Shown here: piece by piece, positions 56,301 through 64,000 of the stretch
Position numbering within the stretch: position 1 is the stretch's first letter
Layout: each line of letters opens with the position of its first letter
Origin: Symbiodinium natans
Taxonomy: Eukaryota > Sar > Dinophyceae > Suessiales > Symbiodiniaceae
Direction of reading: 5' to 3'
Assembly: GCA_905221605.1 (NCBI GenBank)
Contig: CAJNDS010000668.1
Coordinates: 1,695,814-1,759,813, forward strand
DNA length: 64,000 nucleotides
The notes under the pieces: generated by a model
The model's database searches: none
What the model was told of the DNA's origin: nothing
The model's input: only the letters and a program-made list of their open reading frames with translations
Program-made: the position numbers and the translations under genes

Positions 56301-59300
56301 AAGAGACTGGGAACCGCCACTGGTAGGCACGAGTCAGTTCCTCATTCAAGTCCGCATGTCTGTTTGGCGACTGTCAAACGACAGGCTTTGTGGCCTCATT
56401 GCCTTCTATGCCTTGGCAGTCTTCGGCACGGTGTGGCCTGATATTGAACTCAGAGATTTCCCCATCATGATATGTCATGATCATCACTCCTTGATGCTTC
56501 TTGTGCAATTCACCCTTAGGTTCGCGCCGCGTGCTGCAAAGCAGGGCAGGGCAACGTTTCTCCAGTCGATCCGCTTTCTGATTGCGCGATTCCGTGTGGA
56601 TTACTGGTGGTACGGAGTCCTGTCGAAATCGACGGTGTGCAGGTAAGGGTTCGGCAGCCGACGAGCCAAGGGTTCCCAAAGCATGTAAGAAAGTGTACAC
56701 TGCAGACGTCGTTCGGGGTCAGCATCTTCCAGCTTCAGCCCGGCATCTCCACAGCCCATCCGAATCCAGTTTCAGTGCCTTTAGAGTTTTGTGAATTCGG
56801 ACTATAAGTCGATGCGTCGAGGCACTTTCATGCTCCCTCGCGGGCTCATGCTCTCCCTGTCGATCGTTTTGGCTGCCGCCACTGGGACTTGTAGATTACC
56901 GTAGGTGTGCTGAGCTGTTCACTTTTTTTGGTTTGAGTGCTTGCAAATGACGGACGTTCCCGCAGATTGAGGAGACTTCCGTTCGCTGGGGACTTTGAGG
57001 GAGGTTGCTTCTTCTTACATGCTCTCCTTGGCTTTCTTACATGTCGTTGCCGAGTGTTGAAGTTGATTCGACAGAATGTGCGCACAGACAGCCTAAGGAT
57101 TATCCCTATGTTCAGATGCTTCTCATCGTTCTCATACTGGAGTTGCAGCTAGCCTGCACGCTCTTCAATGTCTCAGGTCAGTCAGGCTGAGAACACCTTG
57201 CTCAGGCTGACCTTGTCTTCGTAGGTGTTATGAGCAGCCAGGAACAATCGTTCGATCACAGCTCTCAAGCAGAGAACACCTTGGTATGAGCAGTCAGGGC
57301 AGCCAAGCCACCTTGTTTTCATAGGTGCCCGGCATGAGTAGTCAGGGCAGCCAAGCCACAACCATGGATGGCGCCACGGGGGCCGCGGTTAGGGACCCTG
57401 GAGTACCACAGCGACTCCCGGGCGGCCGGCCTCGCAGGCACTTGCCGGAGATGCAACCTGCCTCGCAAGAGATCCAGAAGGCGCCCAAGGAGCCCAACGA
57501 GGTTGACAACTGTGCTCTGTGGCACTGCACAGGCTACTCCTCGCCAAGCTGCATGGTCTGCTGGCTACATCCCACGAGCGGCCATATTTGGAGATGAACT
57601 CACGGAAAGCTAGCTTTTTTGGAGCTTGTGGGAGGTTTTGTTTACAACCTTCTTATTTTGGGACAGGGCCTTAGTCCCTGCCACACCTTTGGACCCCCAT
57701 TGAAATCTTCAACTTGCGCTGACATACGCTACGGCTTGGCACACACTCGACACAGATGTTCGTGCACATTCGCATGTTCAACTTATGCTGACATGCGCCA
57801 AGTCGCCGTCTGCCCACTGCGGGAGTCTAGCTTTCGTCCACCCTGCTGTCAAGTGTATGGTAAGTTCAACCCAGGTTCAAGCTTCCTGTCTTATGCATTC
57901 TTATGCCAGTACTGTACCGGACAGGCTCATTGAAATACTGTACAAGTGATTGCGCCAGAGGGAGGGATTTTCGTGGGTCCCTTGGTTAAGGTAGAGTACG
58001 AGTGAAAGGAAACGCTGGGAAAAATGCCATGAAACAATTTGGAATGGTATGATGTATACCGTGTAGCAACGACTGCTCGAAGTGCTCAGGAACATCGACA
58101 TTCTTGGAGATACATTCACAAAACGCGTTCTCTTCAGAGCCGTACGCAACACTACTCGATTTGCTTGGCAAACACGAGTCGTGCCGCGGATTCGAAATTG
58201 CGGCAGGCATCTGCAAGAACAACGTTTAACGTTGCCTGGACATTCCTTGTCAATAACATTGGACATCAAATCGGGCGACGCCAAGCGCCCCACTAAGAAC
58301 ATCCTGTAGCGGTTCGAACAGGTGGTTGAAACTGAGTTCCCAAAGAAGTCGTTTTAATGGGGCTCCATGTTTTCAAAATTTTGTGTTATATAATGTTATC
58401 GCGCACGCAATGATGGAAACATTGTGCTACGAACTTTCTATCTTGTTCTCATGAGACCTGAGGTTAGCAGTATAGGGCAGGCACCAAACCAAGATGCTTG
58501 CGCACTACGTATGCCGTCACATGCTTACAGGCTCCTGCAGCCTCCGCCAAGTTGAGGTACATGATGGTGCAGCTAATCGTGTGGCCATGGAAGCTTCCAG
58601 CCCTGAACCTTTTCGATGGAATCGCTTCTTGTCTTCGGTTTTGAGATATTTCCTTGGAAAGAGGTGCGTCGAGGAGCGCTCATCCCTCCAAGTTCAAGGG
58701 TTGAGCTCAACAGAAGATCGATGGAATTGAATCTAGCGGCAGTGCTGGCATGCTGCATGCAGGGGGTGACTTTGTAACTTTGTCTGTGCCCGTACTTTTC
58801 AGCATGCTGATCTTCCAACGAACCAGTCTTGTTGAAAGTCGAATCAGAAGGAGCTATGCGGGCGGCCACAATCAATTACTTACAGACATTCGAGGCCATG
58901 CATGTAAATACAGTACAACTCAAGTAACTAGAACAAAAAAGGAGACCACGCAGACTCATCTAGCAGATGTTGATCGCCCGTGCCCTGTCATAGCCCTAGA
59001 CATTTACACATGCAGCAGGGGCACTAGCAGCTAGTCACTAGCAGGCACTGTGACCTAGGTCAGCGTGTGCCTGGTCATGATGATGGTGTGCATGGGGGCG
59101 TTCACGCCTGCTTTGCCAGCTGAGCCCTTTGCACGAATGAGCAGATGTTTTTCTTCTTTGTGCACAGAGAGATGAGTCTGAACCATCAGTCCCCAAAATA
59201 TGAAGATATCTGCGATCTGATGCCTTTGCTCGAACACTGCCTTGGTCGGCTGCCTAAGCATCCACGAACTATCATCATGAACCACGACCAAAGGCTGAAA

Positions 59301-59742
59301 GAGAGCCTGACGAGTGTGTCCATCGCCATTGTGTCCCGATGCAATTCAGACAGTTTTCGTGGGGGATACTTTTGCTCCCTGCTCCTCGAATTGGGAATGC
59401 CGAGCCCAAAATTCACGAAAGAACCAGACGCTCTGATTTATGGCGACTTTCACTGCTGCACCAGTAGCTGCGTCACTGCTCATTACGAGTAAGTTACATG
59501 TGCGGCAGTTGCTCGTGGTTTCGTGTTTGTCTTGCAAATGCATGTCAGTACCATTCAGCACAAGTGAACACCGGCTAACCACAATTGCCAGCTGCACTCA
59601 CACCCTCTGAGATGGTGATGATGCAAGTGGTGGTTCTCGCGATGGTGGGCGTGACTGTTTCTGCTATGATCTACCGCAATGCTATCGGCGGGTCAAAGGA
59701 CACAGCACCAGCTTTGCCTGTGCAACAGGCAGCCTTCCTTCG
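44309..59742 (+). CDS. Cysteine-rich (ephrin-receptor-like/GCC2-GCC3-like) multi-spanning membrane protein, many exons
   Basis: Extracellular exons: 44309-44397 (CPAGTTWKNELGCDACPLGR; donor GTATG), 44616-~44677 (DQCEPCRLGSFSHWD; its phase joins the previous exon), ~44850-44930 (LAECRVCPAGSVG), 45674-45741 (NESGSSQCRKCYEGSCS; donor GTAAGT), ~45912-46003 (DESGLTQCRECPAGRTT), 46128-~46195 (ACTCNGDLWEGQCI), 47527-47637 (GKCVTCQDGLHC; donor GTACGT), 48588-48680 (LRVCRVCKLTHISFYRYC) and 52079-52260 (VPCTRCPDGLSFEDGICSPC). Membrane and cytoplasmic exons: 54401-54541 (LFLLDIDSLGFDCVAGN), ~54793-54850 (VAALPCALLWIMVAGLCL), ~55480-55575 (hydrophobic), 56566-56642 (IRFLIARFRVDYWWYGVL; donor GTAAGG), ~57090-57176 (DYPYVQMLLIVLILELQLA) and 59592-59742 (VMMQVVVLAMVGVTVSAMIY). 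The repeats C-x2-C-P-x-G spaced by about 20 residues are typical of this domain class. Start, stop and full exon set are unknown, and two adjacent genes cannot be excluded. Ligand and role are unknown. Confidence 0.6.
49528..50005. repeat. Segmental tandem duplication (~200-310 bp)
   Basis: The block GGCCTTAAACCCTTC..AAGAAGGCCCTGGAGCT occurs at 49530-49590 and again at 49734-49785. The block GCGCAAAACCTGAG..GTGACCTCCGAA..CAAATGTCCCAGGCAGTG occurs at 49613-49720 and again at 49921-50000. The order is kept, with an extra about 100 bp (49800-49915) in the second unit. It lies in a putative intron, a few hundred bases from the telomere-type block. Confidence 0.85.
50311..50419. repeat. Interstitial telomere-type block (CCCTAAA)n
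   Basis: Fifteen to sixteen tandem copies of CCCTAAA, with one variant (CCCTAGA at about 50334). Isolated CCCTAAAC words follow at 50552 and 51004-51018. The repeat unit is the complement of TTTAGGG, the plant/dinoflagellate-type telomere. Sequence continues for more than 13 kb on its far side, so within this assembly the block is internal. Confidence 0.97.
50579..50957. repeat. Poly-C tract with sparse G
   Basis: About 380 bp consisting almost only of C on the + strand, broken by single G (every 8-20 bases) and a few A or T. The minus strand would be G-run DNA with strong quadruplex potential. Minus-strand ORFs of 130-160 codons over it are poly-Gly artefacts. It is bounded by CCTTTTTCCT on the left and AAATATATAATG on the right, with single telomere-like words on both sides. 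Confidence 0.97.
57180..57365. repeat. Short tandem repeats with ATGAG(C/T)AGTCAGGGCAGCC
   Basis: ATGAGCAGTCAGGGCAGCCA (57286) recurs as ATGAGTAGTCAGGGCAGCCA (57335), with CACCTTG(T)TTTCATAGGTG or CACCTTGG and GAACACCTTG elements between. Weaker copies occur at 57190-57250. Unit about 50 bp, in a putative intron of the Cys-rich gene. A separate ~72-bp direct repeat (TTCAACTTRYGCTGACATRCG) lies at about 57706 and 57778. Confidence 0.7.
57366..59591. other. Putative introns of the Cys-rich gene
   Basis: Between the exon ending at 57176 and the TM exon at 59592. Open pieces with Cys and basic residues at about 57420-57500 and a hydrophobic piece at about 58735-58770 (NLAAVLACCMQGV) may be exons, but I cannot place them. 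The frames at 57901-58302 on the minus strand are unassigned. Confidence 0.3.
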
Positions 59743-60915
59743 GTTAGTACAGTACTGGTAAACCCAAGGCGTGTGCCCGCAGCAGCTTGTGTCAGCGGTT
59801 GGCTAGATAGCCCGAACACGTCAGCCACAAACACCTGCATACGAACATTCAGCACCAAATATGAACCAACATGTCCTGCAGGAGTCCCCTCTGTTGGCCT
59901 TGGGAAAGGTGCCCGACACCCAGGCCGGCACCAGTGCAGTTTTTCAGCAGCGAGCTTGCACGCGGTAAGTTGGTCGGTAGCCTTGAGCCGTGCCACATCG
60001 AGATTCAGTCGACAGGGTTCTCACTTAAAGCACTTTAACGTTCAATGAGTCGATCTGGTCTTGACCTGAAGGTCTTCTGTGAGTTATGCTGAGGACCAAC
60101 CCCCTCTGCGTGTTTGAGCATAGAGGGTCTGGATATCTGCGTGCATCGTCGGAGCATGTGAAATTCTCCAACTGCATGACTCTTGCAACATCAGGCGGTC
60201 TGACAGAAAATTGTGCCTCACAAAAAGTCAGATAAAGTTGAACGCGATGGGGTGTGGCCCACTTAGACCATAGGCTATTCAATAGGCTTCGTGCTGGGCG
60301 AAAGGCGATGCCTCCAAAGTCCATGCTCATCTAGCCTGACATAATGCAAGAACGAAGACTGCAACCCGAAGATTTTGTCTCAGCCTCATGTGAGATCAAA
60401 AGAGGCGCTTCAAACGGAAAACGCTGCATCACAGGTGCTAGCTGTGAATTGTATAAAGGTCCTGGTAGGTTGAATCGGATGCGGGTAAAGCTGAGTACGG
60501 TTGAGGTCGCTGTCTTGCGACGTTGTCCCACTCCCCGTCAGAACAGGACTTCGCCAACCCGGTGTTCGTTTCCCAACGGATGTGATAATTAATTTTAACG
60601 CTACGCGGCCCGCCTCGGCCTGGCCCAGCGCAGCGCCCGGCGCATGTTCGCGGCATCCGCAGCGTGGCTTTGGGAGCGATAGGGGGGGGGGTAGTAGGTT
60701 GTGGGGGGTGGAGGTTGTAGCGGGAGGGGGAGGGAGGGGGAACGGAGGGAAAAGGGCGGGGGCCCTGCGACGGGCTTCAACTGGCTGTGTTCCTGGCGAA
60801 CCGTCCGCTTGCAGACCCCGGTTCCTAGGGGGGGTACGAACCCTTTTCGCCAACAGGAGGTCGCTTCTTCTCGCGCGGTCTTAAGGCTGTGGGGCTCAGG
60901 GCTGGCTAAGGGGGC
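59743..60915. other. No gene assigned
   Basis: A 115-codon frame lies just upstream and an 82-codon frame at 60344-60592, neither recognised. From about 60600 the DNA becomes very GC-rich with G runs (60680-60735); a Pro-rich minus-strand frame there is probably compositional. Confidence 0.35.
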
Positions 60916-61035
60916 GGCTGAGTGAGGGCTGAGGGCTGAGGGCTGAGGGCTGAGCTGGGGGCTGAGGGCTGAGGGCTGAGGGCTGAGGGCTGAGAGGGCT
61001 GAGAGGGCTGAGAGGGCTGAGAGGGCTGAGGGCGA
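60916..61035. repeat. (GGGCTGA)n / (GAGGGCTGA)n array
   Basis: Tandem 7-bp GGGCTGA units at 60926-60990, passing into 9-bp GAGAGGGCT units at about 60989-61035. A G-rich region with GGGGTGGGG words continues to about 61100. Confidence 0.93.
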
Positions 61036-61374
61036 GGGCTACGGGGGTTTGGGCTTCCGGCGTCTGGGGGGGTGGGGTGGGGGGGGGTGGGGGTGGGTTG
61101 GGGTCGAAAACTGGATACAAATCGAATACTGCACCAAAAAAAACTCGGCCTCCAGGAATGTGTGCACTTCCTGGTGGTTCCCTAGACTTGGATCTAAACG
61201 CCTCAGGCCTCCGGCCCCGGCGGATTATTATGAAATCTCCACACTGGTGCAGCACGGTATCAGCCGATTGCGGCCAGTGGGACTGGCTGAGGCTGGTAGA
61301 TCGAATGCTGGCTTCAGGAGAGTTTTTTACCGGGCCAAGTATACCGATACGTTCATCGATTCTACATGGTTTGA

Positions 61375-61710
61375 ACAAGTCAAATGAGTTAAATGATGTA
61401 AATGATTGTAAATGTATGTAAACCTGAGGCGATTCACCCGAAGTCTTGAACGGGACACCCCAGAAGTAAAACTTTCTAGATGGTTTAAACGATTTAAACG
61501 CAGTTGGATCATTTGAATCATCCATACGGGCTCTGGTTGAAATGATTGAATTCCACCCGGATTTGAATGAATTATCTCGGGTGGCGCGATTAAACTTCAC
61601 GGGGGCTCTAAATGATTCAGGTGATGTATGATTGAAATCGGAGACGCAACCAAATCATCTAAATCCTTTACAAACTGTTGAGCTCTTGCGAAGTCTCGAA
61701 AAGCCAGGCC
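61375..61710. repeat. Dispersed TTTAAA/TGTAAA/TTGAAT motif cluster (left)
   Basis: Unusually frequent short words GTTTAAAC, ATTTAAAC, TGTAAATG, TTAAATGA and ATTTGAAT, with no fixed period, e.g. TAAATGATGTAAATGATTGT at 61390-61410 and GGTTTAAACGATTTAAACG at 61483-61501. The same vocabulary recurs at 62,890-63,110. Confidence 0.7.
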
Positions 61711-61944
61711 CTAACCACAAACCGGGACAACCCAGAATGAACTAACAGCTTCTCAATAGTTTACATGGTCAACTTACATCAATGATTTTAACCGGAGGCG
61801 CGTTTACATCTTCAACTGTTGTGAAACACTCTCCTGTGTGTAGTGACACAGGTCGGATTACATGCGTGGCACGAAAATATGTCTCTGTGTGTGTGCATGC
61901 CATTGTGGTTCAGACAAGGTCTTAGTGTGCACGAGTGCCTCGTT

Positions 61945-62038
61945 GGATTTTTCATCAGCGTGACGTTTGCTGTCGTGAATCACACTCCACTTGTGTAGCG
62001 ACAACGCTAGGAATCCCGTCAACAATGGCATGCATCTG

Positions 62039-62069
<31 letters not shown>

Positions 62070-62385
62070 ATATAATATTGATGAATATCTGTGTGCCATT
62101 TTGGCGTGGGGAGAATATGTTGTCTCCCGCAAGGGCGGGAGAATCGTTCTCTTCTTCTGCCAGTTTTTCCCTTTCAGTCGACATGCATGTGATCGTTGGG
62201 ACACATACGATCGCACCCTTCGGTACTTCAAAGGATCACAACCTGTGATGCCGAGCGGCGGGTCGCTACAAACCCTTGCGGACCGTTCGAATGAAGGGAC
62301 AGTATTCGTTTGGCACCGAAGCGGAAGCAGAATGAAAGCGGGTGCGAGCGTCGGATCCTTCATCGGCGTGACGTTTGTTGTCTCA
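61945..62385. repeat. Two-copy direct repeat around TTCATCRGCGTGACGTTTG
   Basis: A stretch of about 50 bp centred on TTCATC(A/G)GCGTGACGTTTG(C/T)TGTC occurs near 61945-61985 and again near 62345-62380, about 75-80% identical. The second copy lies in an open frame (62101-62505) that reads SFIGVTFVVS; the first is broken by stops. Confidence 0.6.
62036..62076. repeat. (TA)n microsatellite
   Basis: About 40 bp of alternating T and A with one TTT interruption in the middle. Confidence 0.95.
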
Positions 62386-62483
62386 AAACAACAGTTTGAA
62401 AGCGCAATGAAACCACCTAAACCGCTTAAAATGTTGTTGTCTGTGCTCCGTCAGAGCAGATGTGGAGCCGGCGGTGTGTGCAG

Positions 62484-62971
62484 GGCACCGTGGCGGGCTC
62501 GGTGACAGTTGCCGTGCGGGTGCGTGAGGGCAATGCAAGTTGGTTTGGCTTGGGAGTGTGCGTGGATGGTGCGGAACGTCGTGCCCAGTATTGGAGAACG
62601 CGGTTGTTGACCTGTGGCATGCGCTGGAGCCGCTAGATGTCATGCTGTTGCGTGTGCTGGGTGACTGGATACATGCTCGAGTGGTGTGGCAGGGCCGGGA
62701 AGAGTTCCTCACGAATGCCCCTCGACGTTTGCCAAACTTGTGGAAGCAGAAAACTATCATTCAGATCTCAACCTTTCCTTTGTCGGCTGGTGAATTGGGA
62801 TGGCGCCCTGTAGTTCCAGTACTGCTGGGGGATGGTCCCGATGATGTGCTGGTTCACAGTGCAGCCGCGCTCAGTTGCTCAGACTCAGAGATAGCGCCGA
62901 GTAAACCGTTTAAATTCTGTAAACATCTTGCATCATGTAAAAAATTCGGGCATGAGTTTTTAATGCTTTAA
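62484..62971 (+). CDS. Unidentified open frames after an acceptor site
   Basis: After TGTGTGCAG at 62483 one frame reads GTVAGSVTVAVRVREGNASW then FGLGVCVDGAERRAQYW to a stop at about 62636. An overlapping frame (from 62540) continues as HALEPLDVMLLRVLGDWIHA, RVVWQGREEFLTNAPRR and LPNLWKQKTIIQ to 62971. The first has a strand-rich, the second a Trp-rich helical look. Only one can be right where they overlap unless a frameshift joins them. I recognise neither. The last part of the second frame runs into the TTTAAA-rich repeat. Confidence 0.25.
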
Positions 62972-63110
62972 TGATTTACAGTGTTTAAAGATCTAAATCG
63001 GAGGTGTACTGAAGTCGTTTAAATCATGTAAGCGTTGATTTACATGATTGGTTTCGTTGTCTGAGATGAATTTAAATCGTCTAAACAGCTTTAAACGATG
63101 GGCATCAGGG
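62885..63110. repeat. Dispersed TTTAAA/TGTAAA motif cluster (right)
   Basis: This has the same word set as at 61.4-61.7 kb: CCGTTTAAATTCTGTAAAC, TCATGTAAA, GTGTTTAAAGATCTAAATC, CGTTTAAATCATGTAAGCG, GATTTACATGATT. There is no fixed period; orientation is mixed. Confidence 0.7.
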
Positions 63111-63339
63111 CTCGATCACATGCTTGATTCAAATTCGTTGGATGCTGCGGTCAGGTCTTGGCACGCCAGCTTGGCCACTTCGGGGCTTCGCTGAAGGTCT
63201 TTGAGGGTGTTTGCGAGTTTTTTGCACGCGGCTTCTCAGGGTAATTCAGGGCTTTGTAAGGTTGTTTTTTGCTTGTGGGGCTTGCAGTTTCGCTGACGGA
63301 GAAGCTTAGAATTCCAAAGTGCATACCGTTTCCTGCTGT

Positions 63340-63690
63340 TTCTAGACCCTGTACCAGGGGGGCAGTCGTTCCTTGCAGCATCTTGCAGCCATGAGGGCTG
63401 CAGAAAGGCATGCCATGAGGCTCAAGCGGTTTGTCTTGCGCAGTGTGAACTTCCTGAACAGTGTGAAGGTGCCATGAGAAGGTGAGTTTCGAAACATATG
63501 CGTTCAACTTTGGGCTGCACTGCAGTCGGCGACATGCCATTCGCCGATGCGAGTATGGGAAGCGGGTGCGCTTGGGTCACAAGCGCAACGAACCACCACA
63601 AAATCCTTGATGTTTGGAAGGATCTCCCGCAAAAGGACATGGCACGGGTCTTGGAGAACCTCTCAGTCTATGACCTGCGAATGAAACTTG
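63340..63690 (+). CDS. Small Cys-rich or unknown split gene, two competing models
   Basis: Model 1: a frame reading ASCSHEGCRKACHEAQAVC then LAQCELPEQCEGAMR runs to a strong donor GTGAGT at 63482. The acceptor TGCAG at 63535 restores phase and adds a basic tail CEYGKRVRLGHKRNEPPQNP with a stop at 63608. The Cys spacing (CX3C, six residues, CX3C) recalls small mitochondrial intermembrane-space proteins, but does not match a family exactly. Model 2: the exon from 63536 stays open in another frame (MPFADASMGSGC, HHKILDVWKDLPQKDMARVL, ENLSVYDLRMKL) to a GTAAGC donor at 63691. The two cannot both be right in the overlap. No family is recognised. Confidence 0.28.
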
Positions 63691-64000
63691 GTAAGCAAGC
63701 GGGCGCCCCACACCGGCTCCCTAAGGTCAGTCCGTTCAATCAATATGCTTTGAGGTACTTTTTCGGGCTAGCTTGTGACGTACATCGACAAGTTTTCAAG
63801 TATTTTCACACTCGAAAGAGAACAGTTTCTGCTGGCTTTTGCTTTCCTGATGCAGCTTCGGATGTCGAAGAGTTGCTGCATGTGGACTGTCGCATTCGTC
63901 TTGAACTTCTGCAGCTTCTGCAAGTGAGTGTCTATGTTGCATCGGCTACGTGCAGCATCCGGCCGGGGTTTCCAGTATTCACGAAAGCCCACAAAGCCGC
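63691..64000. other. Right edge, unassigned
   Basis: A + strand frame at about 63780-63850 reads YIDKFSSIFTLEREQFLLAF and looks protein-like, possibly the exon after the GTAAGC donor at 63691. The window ends before it can be judged. Confidence 0.25.

Noticed and set aside
57385-57510. DHHC palmitoyltransferase-like C-R-R-C piece
   Set aside because: The frame has C-x2-C but lacks the DHHC core and the rest of the domain.
60410-60853. Pro-rich minus-strand ORF of 147 codons
   Set aside because: It covers a G-run-rich + strand region and is explained by base composition.

Overview
The window looks like nuclear DNA of a dinoflagellate (Symbiodiniaceae-like, by inference). Four things point there. 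(1) A perfect Arabidopsis/dinoflagellate-type telomere heptamer (CCCTAAA) forms a block at 50.3 kb. (2) Genes are broken into many short exons, and protein continuity forces some introns to begin with GC or GA instead of GT, a known dinoflagellate habit. (3) The region is crowded with decayed non-LTR retroelement pieces and simple repeats. (4) All genes I can recognise lie on the + strand, as in the unidirectional gene arrays of dinoflagellates. I see no bacterial operons, rRNA, convincing tRNA or CRISPR array.

Layout. 0-1.25 kb: two minisatellites (14-bp and about 42-bp units). 1.7-4.8 kb: a mosaic of frameshifted retroelement fragments on both strands. 5.56-6.85 kb: a split sirtuin (SIR2-family) gene. 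7-9.2 kb: polypurine and decamer repeats. About 9.8-21.0 kb: a long, intron-rich gene for a P5A-type ATPase (Spf1/ATP13A1 family, an ER helix dislocase), carrying (CA)-rich arrays in an intron. 21-26 kb: repeat-rich DNA without a gene I recognise. 26-41 kb: isolated, exon-like open stretches, possibly including a signal peptide and a receptor-like motif. 41.8-42.3 kb: a minus-strand reverse-transcriptase remnant. 44.3-59.7 kb: a many-exon gene with ephrin-receptor-like/GCC2-GCC3-like cysteine-rich repeats followed by membrane-spanning exons. Its central part holds a segmental tandem duplication, the telomere-type block and an almost pure C tract. 60-64 kb: GC-rich repeats, dispersed TTTAAA-type motifs and a few unassigned exon-like stretches.

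The recognised genes (a sirtuin, an ER P-type ATPase and a cysteine-rich membrane receptor-like protein) have no obvious shared pathway. Their common feature is orientation and intron style. Exon limits were inferred by eye from protein continuity and splice signals; RNA evidence would be needed to fix them. I found no complete new system. The best leads are the sirtuin with an apparently reduced zinc module, the P5A ATPase with an altered M4 motif, and the large cysteine-rich receptor gene interrupted by telomere-like DNA.
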